Made by a program: the position numbers and the translations under genes. Positions 43,603 through 50,863 of a DNA stretch of 50,863 nucleotides are shown one piece after another. Numbering within the stretch: position 1 is the stretch's first letter; every line of letters begins with the position of its first letter. The notes beneath the pieces are model-generated. The model searched no databases, had not been told where the DNA came from, and worked only from the letters and a program-made list of their open reading frames with translations. Source of the DNA: Hydrogenophilales bacterium (lineage in GTDB: Bacteria > Pseudomonadota > Gammaproteobacteria > Burkholderiales > Thiobacteraceae); contig JACRIU010000005.1 of the NCBI GenBank assembly GCA_016235775.1, positions 1 to 50,863 on the forward strand. Direction: 5' to 3'.

Positions 43603-43842
43603 TTACATATGCCTGGCATAGAGCACGTGCCCGTCAGGCGAATGGATGCACGCAAGCTTCCCTTGGGCGACCAAGAAATCCAGCGCCTGTTGCACGCATT
43701 CCTGATCAACCGGACCGCCCTCGCCGTGGAGCCACCACGCCGCGATGCCTTCAACCGTGTCCGCCGCGTTGGGACATTCCCTCAGATGCGCCTCGATCCG
43801 CATCGCGATGCGAACCGTGCGTTCGTCTTGTATTCCGGACAT
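43603..43842 (-). CDS. 78-residue first protein of the eCIS operon, winged-helix-like
   Basis: From ATG 43842 the protein reads DERTVRIAMRIEAHLRECPN, then VEGIAAWWLHGEGGPVD, and ends VQQALDFLVAQGKLACIHSP-DGHVLYARHM. The pattern helix-helix-helix, then strand-turn-strand (KLACIHSPDGHVLY) is that of a small winged helix. The start is fixed by the sigma-54 promoter: initiation near 43884 leaves a 41-base leader, while a longer frame from 43914 would start upstream of the transcript. It may regulate the operon or be an accessory particle protein. Confidence 0.75.
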   Translation of the reverse strand: MSGIQDERTVRIAMRIEAHLRECPNAADTVEGIAAWWLHGEGGPVDQECVQQALDFLVAQGKLACIHSPDGHVLYARHM

Positions 43843-43893
43843 TGGGCGCCTTACACATGGATCCACATTGCTGAACACGCTCAAGATGCGATG

Positions 43894-43909
43894 AGCAATG
43901 TCCATGCCA
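43894..43909 (-). promoter_or_regulatory. sigma-54 (RpoN) promoter of the eCIS operon
   Basis: On the minus strand the site reads TGGCATGGACATTGCT, an exact match to the consensus TGGCAYR-N4-TTGCW with the GG and GC elements ten bases apart. Predicted initiation is near 43884. The gene for a sigma-54 activator lies immediately upstream, in the same orientation, at 44131-45132. Confidence 0.88.
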
Positions 43910-43984
43910 AACATAAACTCCTAGTGTTTTCACGGACATGCGAAATTGCCTTCGAATACAAGCGGGTCAAAATGAATCCACTGA

Positions 43985-44017
43985 TCCGGCAAGCAAGCGC
44001 ATGCTGGCTCAGCCGGA
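43985..44017. promoter_or_regulatory. candidate upstream activator-binding dyad
   Basis: An inverted repeat tccggc (43985-43990) / gccgga (44012-44017), with an inner agca/tgct dyad, sits about 76-108 bases upstream of the sigma-54 promoter. That is the usual range for enhancer sites of sigma-54 activators. A second dyad, tgggtc-agcaaa-gaccca, is at 44067-44084. Which of these, if either, binds the activator is unknown. The rest of the gap 43843-44130 shows no gene. Confidence 0.4.
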
Positions 44018-44130
44018 ACTGTAAATTTCAGGAGAAGTGCTGCGAGGGAAACGAATGCAGCTCAACTGGGTCAGCAAAGACCCATGCGGTGAGGCGCGCT
44101 ACCCATGCACACAAGAACCAGCAAGGAATT

Positions 44131-45132
44131 TCAGCCTGCGAAAGATTGGGGATCGATGCTGTGTTTTTTCAAAAGCTTACCCAAAGCCCGGCGCTCTTTT
44201 CCCGCGAGCTTGGCGGCTTGGGTTACGTTTCCTCCGGCTAGCTGCAGCACGTGCACGAGAAAACGCCGCTCGAAATCCTCGATGACACGCGCTTTGTCGC
44301 TTCCGAAAGCTTCCTTGAACGGAATCCGCCGATCCGCCTGCCGCCGTCTTTCTTCGTCGCTCGCCGGCGCCTGAGACGAGATAACCGCGTCATCGCACAA
44401 GAGTACGAGACGGTGAATAAAATTCTCGAGTTCGCGTACGTTTCCGGGCCAGGTATTCCGGCTCATCCACGCGAGCGTATCCGGGTGCAAGGCTCTTTTA
44501 GGGAGCCCATATCGACGGCTGAACTGGTTCAAATAGTGCTCGGCCAAGCGTTCCACATCGCCTTCCCGCTCGCGAAGCGGCGGAATAACAAGCGGCAAGA
44601 CATTCAACCGATACAGCAGGTCCGCGCGAAAATTTCCCTGCGCGACTTGGCAAGACAAGTCGGCATTCGTCGCTGCAATGATCCGCACATTCCCCAACTC
44701 GGCCTGGGCGCTTCCGAGCGGGCGGTACTCCTGATCCTGAATAAAACGCAGCAACACGACCTGCGCTTTACTCGTCAAAGCATCCACTTCATCAAGAAAC
44801 AAGGTTCCACCGCGCGCTTGCGCAACCAGACCCGCATGCGATTCACGCGCATCCGTAAACGCGCCGCGACGATGGCCGAATAACTCATTCTCGAACAAGC
44901 TATCTGGAATCGCGCCGCAATTAATCGGCACAAACGGCAATCCGCAACGGGCGCTCAGATAATGAATCGCGCGCGCGGCCAGTTCCTTGCCCGTGCCGGT
45001 TTCGCCTTCGATCAGCACGGTGGTGTCAAAAGCCGCGATCCGCCGGATCATTTTTTCCATATGCCGGAAAGCCGGCGATGCCCCCACTAAATTTTCCAGG
45101 CCAGCCGCTCCTGATGCATTTGCAGTTTTCAT
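44131..45132 (-). CDS. sigma-54-dependent transcriptional activator without a receiver domain
   Basis: The 333-residue protein has an AAA+ activator domain (Walker A GETGTGKELAARAI, NCGAIPDSLFENELFGHRRG, Walker B GGTLFLDEVD, LNVLPLVIPPLREREGD, WPGNVRELENFI). A C-terminal Fis-type helix-turn-helix (GGNVTQAAKLAGKERRALGK) follows. The sigma-54-contacting loop reads GAFTDA instead of the canonical GAFTGA. There is no N-terminal receiver, GAF or PAS domain, so activity is probably set by expression level or a partner protein, as in PspF or HrpS. It is placed just upstream of the sigma-54 promoter and should switch on the eCIS operon. Confidence 0.93.
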   Translation of the reverse strand: MKTANASGAAGLENLVGASPAFRHMEKMIRRIAAFDTTVLIEGETGTGKELAARAIHYLSARCGLPFVPINCGAIPDSLFENELFGHRRGAFTDARESHAGLVAQARGGTLFLDEVDALTSKAQVVLLRFIQDQEYRPLGSAQAELGNVRIIAATNADLSCQVAQGNFRADLLYRLNVLPLVIPPLREREGDVERLAEHYLNQFSRRYGLPKRALHPDTLAWMSRNTWPGNVRELENFIHRLVLLCDDAVISSQAPASDEERRRQADRRIPFKEAFGSDKARVIEDFERRFLVHVLQLAGGNVTQAAKLAGKERRALGKLLKKHSIDPQSFAG

Positions 45133-45300
45133 ACGCCGGTATCTCCACGCATATCCGCTAATTTGAAGTATTAGATGGATATGCTAGCAGAATTACTCTC
45201 AAGTCAGTACGTGCATACAGATAGCCCTTGGCCAAAGAGGGGCAGGGACTATTGCCTAAGTAGTCATCTCCAGCGTTCGCACGTATCATCGATTGCTCTC

Positions 45301-47436
45301 ATGGACCCAGACCAACAGCTCGCCGCCGCCCTTAGCCACCACCAAGCCGGCCGCCTGGATGAAGCGGCGGCGATTTACCGCGCCTTGCTCGAGGCGCAGC
45401 CGCATCATCCGGATGCCCTGCATTTGCTGGGACTGGTCGAGTATCGCCGCGGCCATGCGAATGAGGCGGTCAGGCTGATCGAGCAGGCCATCGCGCTGCG
45501 CCCGCAGGTGGCCAATTTCCGGCTCAGTTTGGCGGACGCGCTGCATGTCCAAGGCCAATATGCCGCGGCGGAGCAAGCTTGCCGCGCGGCCATTCGGCTG
45601 GAGCAGCACAATGCCGAGGCGCACAATCATCTGGGCGTGATGCTGAAAGCGCAGAATCGCTTCGCGGATGCAGAGCAGGCCTACCGCGCAGCGCTCGCGC
45701 TGAAGCCGGACTACGCCGAAGCCTGGAACAACCTGGGCAATGTCCTGAAGCAGCAAGGACGCCCAAGCGACGCGGAGCAAAGTTTTCGCCAAGCGCTGGC
45801 GTTCAATCCGCAATCGGCGGAGGTTTGGAACAACCTCGGCAATGCGCTGCAGCATCTCTACCGCTTATCGGAGGCCGAAGCGGCCTATCGCCAAGCGCTG
45901 GCCTTGCGCCCCGCTTTCGCCGATGCCTGGTACAACCTGGGGGTGGTGCTGGCCGAAACCGGCCGCTTGTCTGATGCCATCGACGCCTATGTGCAATCCT
46001 TGCAACTCGATGGCGCGAATTCCGCCGCCCTCGATGAGCTGATACACGTCATGTTGCGCGCCTGCATATGGGATGGCTTGCCGCCCTTGATCGATGAGCT
46101 GTTGCGCCGTTTCAGATCCGGCGAAACGGATCTGAATTCCTTCTCCATGCTCGACCTGCCCGCCACCGCCGCCGAGCAGTTGCAGTGCGCAGAGCGCAAT
46201 GCGGCGCGCATACAAGCCAATGTTCAAATGCGGTATGAATACACGCCCCCTACAGATTGGCCTGCTCGAATCAAAATCGGCTATCTCTCCTATGACTACC
46301 GCCAACACCCAGTGGCATTTTTGATCGGCGAACTATTCGAGTTGCACAACCGAGAACAATTCGAGGTTTATGCCTTGGCAATCGGCCCGGACGATCTCAG
46401 TCCGACTCGACAAAACTTTAAAGACACTTGCGACCACTTCATCGACCTGGCGCCCTTATCCCGCATCGATGCAGCGGTGAAAATCAAGGAACTGGGCATT
46501 CACGTGTTGATCGATCTCACCGGTTACACTACCGGCGCCCGCACCGAGATCCTCGCTTTGCATCCGGCGCCGGTGCAGGTGAATTGGCTGGGCTATCCGG
46601 GCACGCTGGGAGCAGCGTTTGTCGAATACATCATCGCCGATCCAACCATCATCCCGCCGGAATTGGAGCACTACTACAACGAGGCCGTGGTGCGCATGCC
46701 GGATTGCTACCAGATCAACGACCGGCGACGACCCATCGCGGAGCACACGCCCAGCCGCGCCGATTGCGGCTTGCCGGTGGATGCGGTGGTTTATTGCAGC
46801 TTCAACCACACGCATAAAATCACTGCGGAGATGTTCGCGCTATGGATGCGGATTTTGCAGAACACGCCGAACAGCGTGCTCTGGCTGTTGGAATCCAATG
46901 CGCTTGCCTCGGACAATCTGCGCCGTGCCGCGCAAGCGCAGGGCGTCGATCCGTCACGCATCGTCATGGCGCCCAGAAAACCCTTACCCGAACACATGGC
47001 GCGCTATCGGGTAGCGGACATAGCACTCGATACCTTCCCCTACAATTCGCACACCACGGCGAGCGACGCCTTATGGGCCGGCTGCCCGCTGGTCACCTGC
47101 ATGGGGGAGACATTCGCATCGCGCGTCGCGGGGAGTTTGCTGCGGGCGGCGCGCTTACCGGAATGCGTCGCGCATAGCTTCGAGGAATATGCGACGCTCG
47201 CGATCAAGCTCGCTACGAATAAAGAATTACTCAGTTCGATGCGCGCGCGCCTCATGCTGAATCGTACGACCGTGCCGCTGTTTAACGCGCCGCAGATGGT
47301 GCGCGATTTAGAGTCTGCTTACGTGCGAATGCTGGAGCAGTGGATGAGTGGCGAAGCGCCGCATGGATTTGATGTGCGAGCCCAGGAGCGCCGGCTGGAA
47401 GCCGGCGCTACACAAGCTAGTCCAATGTCCGTTTGA
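45301..47436 (+). CDS. TPR protein with O-GlcNAc-transferase-like (GT41) domain
   Basis: The 711-residue protein has about eight TPR units in residues 1-250 (repeats such as AEAWNNLGNVLKQQGRPSDA). A GT41/SPINDLY-type glycosyltransferase with two Rossmann lobes follows. Signature segments are YLSYDYRQHPVAFLIGELFE, ALHPAPVQVNWLGYPGTLGA, YCSFNHTHKITAEMF and LDTFPYNSHTTASDALWAGC. It would transfer a sugar from a nucleotide donor to protein Ser/Thr (or other acceptors). ATG 45301 begins the first TPR. A frame from 45175 adds 42 unlike residues, and neither start has a strong ribosome site. It is divergent from the sigma-54 activator. The 3' end overlaps the convergent permease gene by 20 bases. 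Confidence 0.9.
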   Translation: MDPDQQLAAALSHHQAGRLDEAAAIYRALLEAQPHHPDALHLLGLVEYRRGHANEAVRLIEQAIALRPQVANFRLSLADALHVQGQYAAAEQACRAAIRLEQHNAEAHNHLGVMLKAQNRFADAEQAYRAALALKPDYAEAWNNLGNVLKQQGRPSDAEQSFRQALAFNPQSAEVWNNLGNALQHLYRLSEAEAAYRQALALRPAFADAWYNLGVVLAETGRLSDAIDAYVQSLQLDGANSAALDELIHVMLRACIWDGLPPLIDELLRRFRSGETDLNSFSMLDLPATAAEQLQCAERNAARIQANVQMRYEYTPPTDWPARIKIGYLSYDYRQHPVAFLIGELFELHNREQFEVYALAIGPDDLSPTRQNFKDTCDHFIDLAPLSRIDAAVKIKELGIHVLIDLTGYTTGARTEILALHPAPVQVNWLGYPGTLGAAFVEYIIADPTIIPPELEHYYNEAVVRMPDCYQINDRRRPIAEHTPSRADCGLPVDAVVYCSFNHTHKITAEMFALWMRILQNTPNSVLWLLESNALASDNLRRAAQAQGVDPSRIVMAPRKPLPEHMARYRVADIALDTFPYNSHTTASDALWAGCPLVTCMGETFASRVAGSLLRAARLPECVAHSFEEYATLAIKLATNKELLSSMRARLMLNRTTVPLFNAPQMVRDLESAYVRMLEQWMSGEAPHGFDVRAQERRLEAGATQASPMSV
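47387..47409. repeat. REP-like palindrome within the GT41 gene's 3' end
   Basis: A perfect 9-bp stem (agcgccggc / gccggcgct) with loop tggaa encodes the protein's C-terminal ERRLEAGA segment. Its high GC, lack of a T tail and hairpin form resemble REP-type repeats, unlike the rest of the gene. It may protect 3' ends of the two converging transcripts. Confidence 0.5.
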
Positions 47437-48550
47437 AACGCTTCAACCCCAGCGCGATCACCACCAGCATAAACAGCGCCAGCGGCCATAAATGCGGCAG
47501 AGTTTCCAGCACGCCGTTGCCTTTCAGCATGATGCCGCGCACCAGACGCAGGAAATGCGTAAGCGGCAAAATCTCACCCACGCGCTGCGCCCAAACCGGC
47601 ATGCCGCGAAACGGGAACATGAAACCGCTGATGAGCATCGAGGGCAAAAAGAAAAAGAACGTCATCTGCATGGCCTGCATTTGATTGCGCGCGATGGTGG
47701 AGAACATGATGCCCACCGAAAGATTCGCCGCAATGAACAACAGCACGCAGAGCAGCAGCAAGAGCAGCGAGCCCTGAATCGGGACTTTAAAGATAAACGT
47801 GGACGCCGCCAGAATCAGGATGACCTGGATATAACCCACCAGGATATAGGGCACGATCTTACCCAGCATCACTTCCAGCGGATGCACCGGCATCGCCAGC
47901 AAATGCTCCATCGTGCCGCGCTCGCGCTCCCGGGTCATCGCCAGCCCGGTCATCATGATCATGGTCATGGTCAGAATGACGCCCATCAAGCCCGGCACGA
48001 TGTTGTGCTGGGTAATGCCCTCCGGGTTGTAGCGGCGATGGATGATGAGATCGATTGCGCTGGCGCCGCCCGCCGCGACTTGCGCCGAGCCTTTGAGATC
48101 GTGGGCGAACGCACTGCGCGCCAGCTCATTCAGCGCCGCAATGGCGTTGCCGGTGGCGCTGGGGTCGGTGGCGTCCGCCTCGACCAGCAGCGCTGGCCGC
48201 TCGCCGCGCAGCAAGTCGCGCGAGAATTGCGCCGGGAGGGTCACCACGAATTGCACCTCGCCTGCGTCCAGCAAACGATTGGCTTCCGCCTCGCTTTGCA
48301 CGACGCGCGTAAGTTCGAAATAGCCGCTGTTCTTCAGCGCCGCCAGAAACGAGCGCGAAAATTCGCTTTGATCGGCGTTGATCACCGCCGTGGGCAAGTG
48401 CCGGGGATCGGAGTTGATGGCGAAGCCGAACAGCGCGAGCTGAATCATCGGGATGCCCACCATCATCGCGAAGGTCAGCCGGTCGCGGCGCATCTGGATG
48501 AATTCCTTCACCACGATGGCGACGAAACTCGACCAGGAAAAGCGGCTCAT
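47417..48550 (-). CDS. ABC-2 type export permease
   Basis: The 377-residue protein follows the ABC-2 exporter plan. It has an N-terminal helix (FAMMVGIPMIQLALFGFAI), a large periplasmic loop up to about residue 175, then five helices. The typical GLAMTRERERGTMEHLLAMP and FFLPSMLISGFMFPFRGMPV segments are present. It resembles YbhS/YbhR and YhhJ permeases, which act with an ATPase and a HlyD-like periplasmic adaptor to export drugs or other hydrophobic molecules. Its start overlaps the ATPase gene stop (ATGA). The substrate is unknown. Confidence 0.9.
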   Translation of the reverse strand: MSRFSWSSFVAIVVKEFIQMRRDRLTFAMMVGIPMIQLALFGFAINSDPRHLPTAVINADQSEFSRSFLAALKNSGYFELTRVVQSEAEANRLLDAGEVQFVVTLPAQFSRDLLRGERPALLVEADATDPSATGNAIAALNELARSAFAHDLKGSAQVAAGGASAIDLIIHRRYNPEGITQHNIVPGLMGVILTMTMIMMTGLAMTRERERGTMEHLLAMPVHPLEVMLGKIVPYILVGYIQVILILAASTFIFKVPIQGSLLLLLLCVLLFIAANLSVGIMFSTIARNQMQAMQMTFFFFLPSMLISGFMFPFRGMPVWAQRVGEILPLTHFLRLVRGIMLKGNGVLETLPHLWPLALFMLVVIALGLKRFKRTLD

Positions 48551-49473
48551 CCTTTCTCCTCCACCGCTTCCGACACGAGTTGGATAAACACATCTTCCAA
48601 GCCGGGCTGCGTGCGCGTCCAGGTCAGATCAGCCTGAGCCAGATAAGGCGCCAGCGCCGCTTCAAGCCGCGCCGCATCCGTGCCGGAGACATGCAGCGCA
48701 TCGCCGAACGGCACCACTTGCGCCGCATCGGATAGTCCGCGCAGTGTCTCGGCGAGCTGGATCAAATTGGGGCCTTTCACCATCCAGGTGGTAAGCCCGG
48801 AATCCGCCACCACGGCGCTGGGCGTGCCCTGCGCCAGAATGTGGCCATAGGACAGATACGCCAAACGATGGCAGCGCTCGGCTTCGTCCATGTAATGCGT
48901 CGAGACCAAAACGGTGATGCCCTCGGCGGCGAGATCGTGAATCGCCAGCCAGAAATCGCGCCGCGCTTTGGGATCGACCCCGGCAGTGGGCTCGTCCAGC
49001 AACAACAACTGGGGGTTGTGCAGGGTCGTCGTGGCCAAGGCCAGGCGTTGCTTCCAGCCGCCGGACAGCGTGCCCGCCAACTGATTGCGCCGATATCCCA
49101 GGCCCAGGCGTTCGATGGCCGCATCCACCACCCGCTCGCGATTTTTCACGCCATAGATGCGCGCCACGAAATCCATATTCTCGCGCACCGAGAGATCCTC
49201 GTAGAGCGAGAAGCGCTGCGTCATGTAGCCCACTTCGCGCTTGATTTGCGCCGTTTCGCGGATCACGTCATAGCCCAGGCACTTGCCCTCCCCTGCATCG
49301 GGAATCAATAGCCCGCACAGCATGCGGATCGAGGTTGTCTTGCCGCTGCCGTTGGGGCCTAGAAAGCCGAAAATTTCGCCGCGCGGAACTTGCAGGCTGA
49401 GATTGTTGACCACGCGCTTGCCGTCGAAAGACTTCGACAGCCCCCGCACGTCGATGGCGACGGCCTCGCTCAT
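48547..49473 (-). CDS. ABC transporter ATP-binding protein
   Basis: The 308-residue ATPase has Walker A GPNGSGKTTSIRML, the signature motif LSGGWKQRLALA, Walker B LLLLDEPTAGVDPKARR and the switch His in VSTHYMDEAERC. The C-terminal 80 residues (after the nucleotide domain) form a DUF4162-like tail typical of YbhF-type exporters. It energises the permease encoded directly downstream; both neighbours overlap it by four bases. Confidence 0.94.
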   Translation of the reverse strand: MSEAVAIDVRGLSKSFDGKRVVNNLSLQVPRGEIFGFLGPNGSGKTTSIRMLCGLLIPDAGEGKCLGYDVIRETAQIKREVGYMTQRFSLYEDLSVRENMDFVARIYGVKNRERVVDAAIERLGLGYRRNQLAGTLSGGWKQRLALATTTLHNPQLLLLDEPTAGVDPKARRDFWLAIHDLAAEGITVLVSTHYMDEAERCHRLAYLSYGHILAQGTPSAVVADSGLTTWMVKGPNLIQLAETLRGLSDAAQVVPFGDALHVSGTDAARLEAALAPYLAQADLTWTRTQPGLEDVFIQLVSEAVEEKG

Positions 49474-50420
49474 GGCAGCGTGATATCGATCGGCTGGCCA
49501 GGGTGAAATTTTGCCGCGTCTTCGGGTGCTACGCGCGCTTCGGCCAGATACACCAGCTTGGCGCGCGCCTGGTTGCTGTAGATCACGGGCGGTGTGTACT
49601 CGGCTTGCGCAGAAACGTAACTGACATTCGCCGTGAATTTGGCGCAGCCATCACAAGTGACTTGCACGCGCTGCCCCACTTTGAACCTGGCCAGTAGCGG
49701 CTCGGGAATAAAAAAGCGCAACTTGATATTGGCGGGCGGCAGCAAGGAAACCACCGGGCTGCCCGCCGGCGCCCATTCGCCCGCGACATACAGGGTGTCA
49801 TGCACCAGGCCCGTGACCGGCGATTTAATCGACTTTTGATCCAAGCGCCATTGCGCCTGCGCCACGGCGGCTTGGGCCGCTTTCATCGCGCTGCGGGCCG
49901 CCTCGATCTCGTCCGTGCGTGCGCCGAGCCGGGCGGTTTGAAGCTGCGCAATCAATTCTCCCACGCGCGCTTCATCGCGCGCCACGGCGGCGCGCGCCTC
50001 GTCCAGGCGCTGCTGGCTGATAAAGTTTTTCGCCACTAAATCCTGGTCGCGCGTCAACTGCTGGCGCGAAAGCTTGAGCGATGCTTGCGCTTGCGCAAGC
50101 TGTGCCTGGATCGCCGCCACCTCGCTCGGGCGTTTGCCTTTTTGCAAATTATTGAATTGTGATTCGCTGCTCTTCAAGCGCGCCTCGGCTTCCAAGCGCG
50201 CGGCCTTTTCGCTTTCTTGCTCCAGCGCGAACAACGCATCGCCAGTCTTGACGTTTGCGCCGCGCTGCACCGCGAGCACGGTCATTTGGCCCGCGAACGG
50301 CGCGGCTACGCGCACGAACTCGCCTTCGGCGTAGCCGTGCAGTTTAGATTCCTTGCCGGGGGAACACGCGGCGAGAAAGCAAATACCGCCCAACACAACG
50401 ACAGCACGGGTTAGCCGCAT
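49470..50420 (-). CDS. HlyD-family membrane fusion lipoprotein
   Basis: The 316-residue periplasmic adaptor has a lipoprotein signal ending CFLAACS (Cys19), suggesting inner-membrane lipid anchoring as in AcrA. The biotinyl-lipoyl halves are GEFVRVAAPFAGQMTVLAVQ at the start and IKSPVTGLVHDTLYVAGEWA later, separated by a long coiled-coil hairpin (residues about 75-190). A beta-barrel follows with IKLRFFIPEPLLARFKVGQR. It is the first gene of the exporter operon and would link the permease to an outer-membrane channel not encoded here. The 104-base gap upstream probably holds the promoter, though no clear -35/-10 pair is visible. Confidence 0.92.
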   Translation of the reverse strand: MRLTRAVVVLGGICFLAACSPGKESKLHGYAEGEFVRVAAPFAGQMTVLAVQRGANVKTGDALFALEQESEKAARLEAEARLKSSESQFNNLQKGKRPSEVAAIQAQLAQAQASLKLSRQQLTRDQDLVAKNFISQQRLDEARAAVARDEARVGELIAQLQTARLGARTDEIEAARSAMKAAQAAVAQAQWRLDQKSIKSPVTGLVHDTLYVAGEWAPAGSPVVSLLPPANIKLRFFIPEPLLARFKVGQRVQVTCDGCAKFTANVSYVSAQAEYTPPVIYSNQARAKLVYLAEARVAPEDAAKFHPGQPIDITLP

Positions 50421-50524
50421 GATTGAGTACGATGAACCATGGAGGTAGTCATTGCAGAATTATAGTGCACATTCGGGAACCGCCTGGCGGCTGATGCGGC
50501 AGCATCGGTCAAAACAGGAAACTG

Positions 50525-50863
50525 TCAGATCCGATCGCGATTACTACTCATTAAAATTTCGGAAAACTGCTCCGGCGTCATCGGGCGGCCATGAAAATAG
50601 CCCTGGCTGACGTCGCAATTCAGGTGCTTCAGGTAGTTGAAAATGGCTTCGCTCTCCACGCCTTCGGCCACGACCCGCAGACCGAGGTTGTGGCCCAGCT
50701 CCACTGTGGCGCGCACGATGGTGGCATCGTTGGGATTGTTCATGACCTCGATCACGAATGATTTGTCGATCTTGAGTTCGTCCACGGGCAGGCGCTTTAA
50801 ATAGGCCAGCGAAGAATGCCCGGTGCCGAAATCATCCACCGATATCGAAATTCCCATCGCATC
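50525..50863 (-). CDS. EAL-domain c-di-GMP phosphodiesterase, 3' end only
   Basis: The frame runs off the right edge; only the last 112 residues are visible. They contain the EAL-domain motifs DDFGTGHSSLAYLKRLPVDE with LKIDKSFV, the catalytic-loop region VRATVELGHNLGLRVVAEGV-ES, and CDVSQGYFHGRPM. These retained residues fit an active phosphodiesterase that linearises c-di-GMP. Domains at the N-terminus cannot be judged. Confidence 0.9.
   Translation of the reverse strand, partial: DAMGISISVDDFGTGHSSLAYLKRLPVDELKIDKSFVIEVMNNPNDATIVRATVELGHNLGLRVVAEGVESEAIFNYLKHLNCDVSQGYFHGRPMTPEQFSEILMSSNRDRI

Noticed and set aside
13860..45132. Interpretation as a prophage or a type VI secretion system
   Set aside because: No capsid, portal, terminase, integrase or replication genes are present, and no ClpV, TssJ, TssL or TssM. 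The DUF4255 cap, AAA+ ATPase and DUF4157 protein fit eCIS instead.
45222..45240. sigma-54-like TGGCC...GGGGC ahead of the GT41 gene
   Set aside because: Spacing is right, but the TT before GC is replaced by GG and the -24 side is imperfect.
1..50863. CRISPR array or large direct-repeat array
   Set aside because: No regularly spaced repeats with unique spacers were seen at any place in the window.

Overview
The window is about 50.9 kb of GC-rich DNA from a Gram-negative proteobacterium. The divergent rluC/rne pair, uvrB divergent to an aspartate aminotransferase, and the general protein style fit a betaproteobacterium. The order is not resolvable by reading alone.

Region 1 (1-13.8 kb) is a chromosomal housekeeping neighbourhood. 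It holds rluC, rne with a long structured leader, a low-molecular-weight protein tyrosine phosphatase (PTP) locus that has been duplicated and broken around a Fic adenylyltransferase gene, and uvrB with an apparent one-base frameshift. It also holds an aspartate aminotransferase, a PhnD-like periplasmic protein paired with a membrane diguanylate cyclase, an AsmA-family protein and tRNA-Asn(GUU) with a strong terminator.

Region 2 (13.86-45.1 kb, almost all minus strand) is the highlight: a near-contiguous extracellular contractile injection system (eCIS, a phage-tail-like particle related to Afp/PVC/MAC). From right to left it encodes a sigma-54 activator, a very good sigma-54 promoter (43894-43909) and a small first protein. 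These are followed by sheath, tube, a baseplate hub/assembly protein with two CxxC pairs, a proline-rich linker protein, a DUF4255 terminator/cap, an AAA+ ATPase, a 77-residue protein, a CIS tube-type protein and a LysM-like protein. Next come the gpD-type hub, gpV-type spike, gp25, two baseplate-J proteins, a gpI-like tail protein and a tail fibre with an endosialidase-type self-cleaving chaperone. No capsid, portal, terminase or T6SS membrane-complex gene is present. Most genes overlap by ATGA or lie within a few bases of each other, so this reads as one operon.

Downstream of the particle genes is a cargo/egress section. It has a 1010-residue DUF4157 protein with a nuclease-like C-terminus, a lipoprotein, a small protein, a holin-like membrane protein, an N-acetylmuramoyl-L-alanine amidase with an SH3-like tail, a clan-CD (C25/caspase-like) cysteine peptidase, a small protein, an M6-type zinc metalloprotease with two P-domains, and a small membrane protein. 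A 1.19-kb IS630-family element with a -1 frameshifted transposase has landed exactly at the stop codon of the gene before the M6 protease. It probably separates that gene from the operon.

Region 3 (45.2-50.9 kb) contains a TPR/O-GlcNAc-transferase-like protein (GT41), a three-gene HlyD/ABC ATPase/ABC-2 permease export operon, and the 3' end of an EAL-domain gene running off the window.
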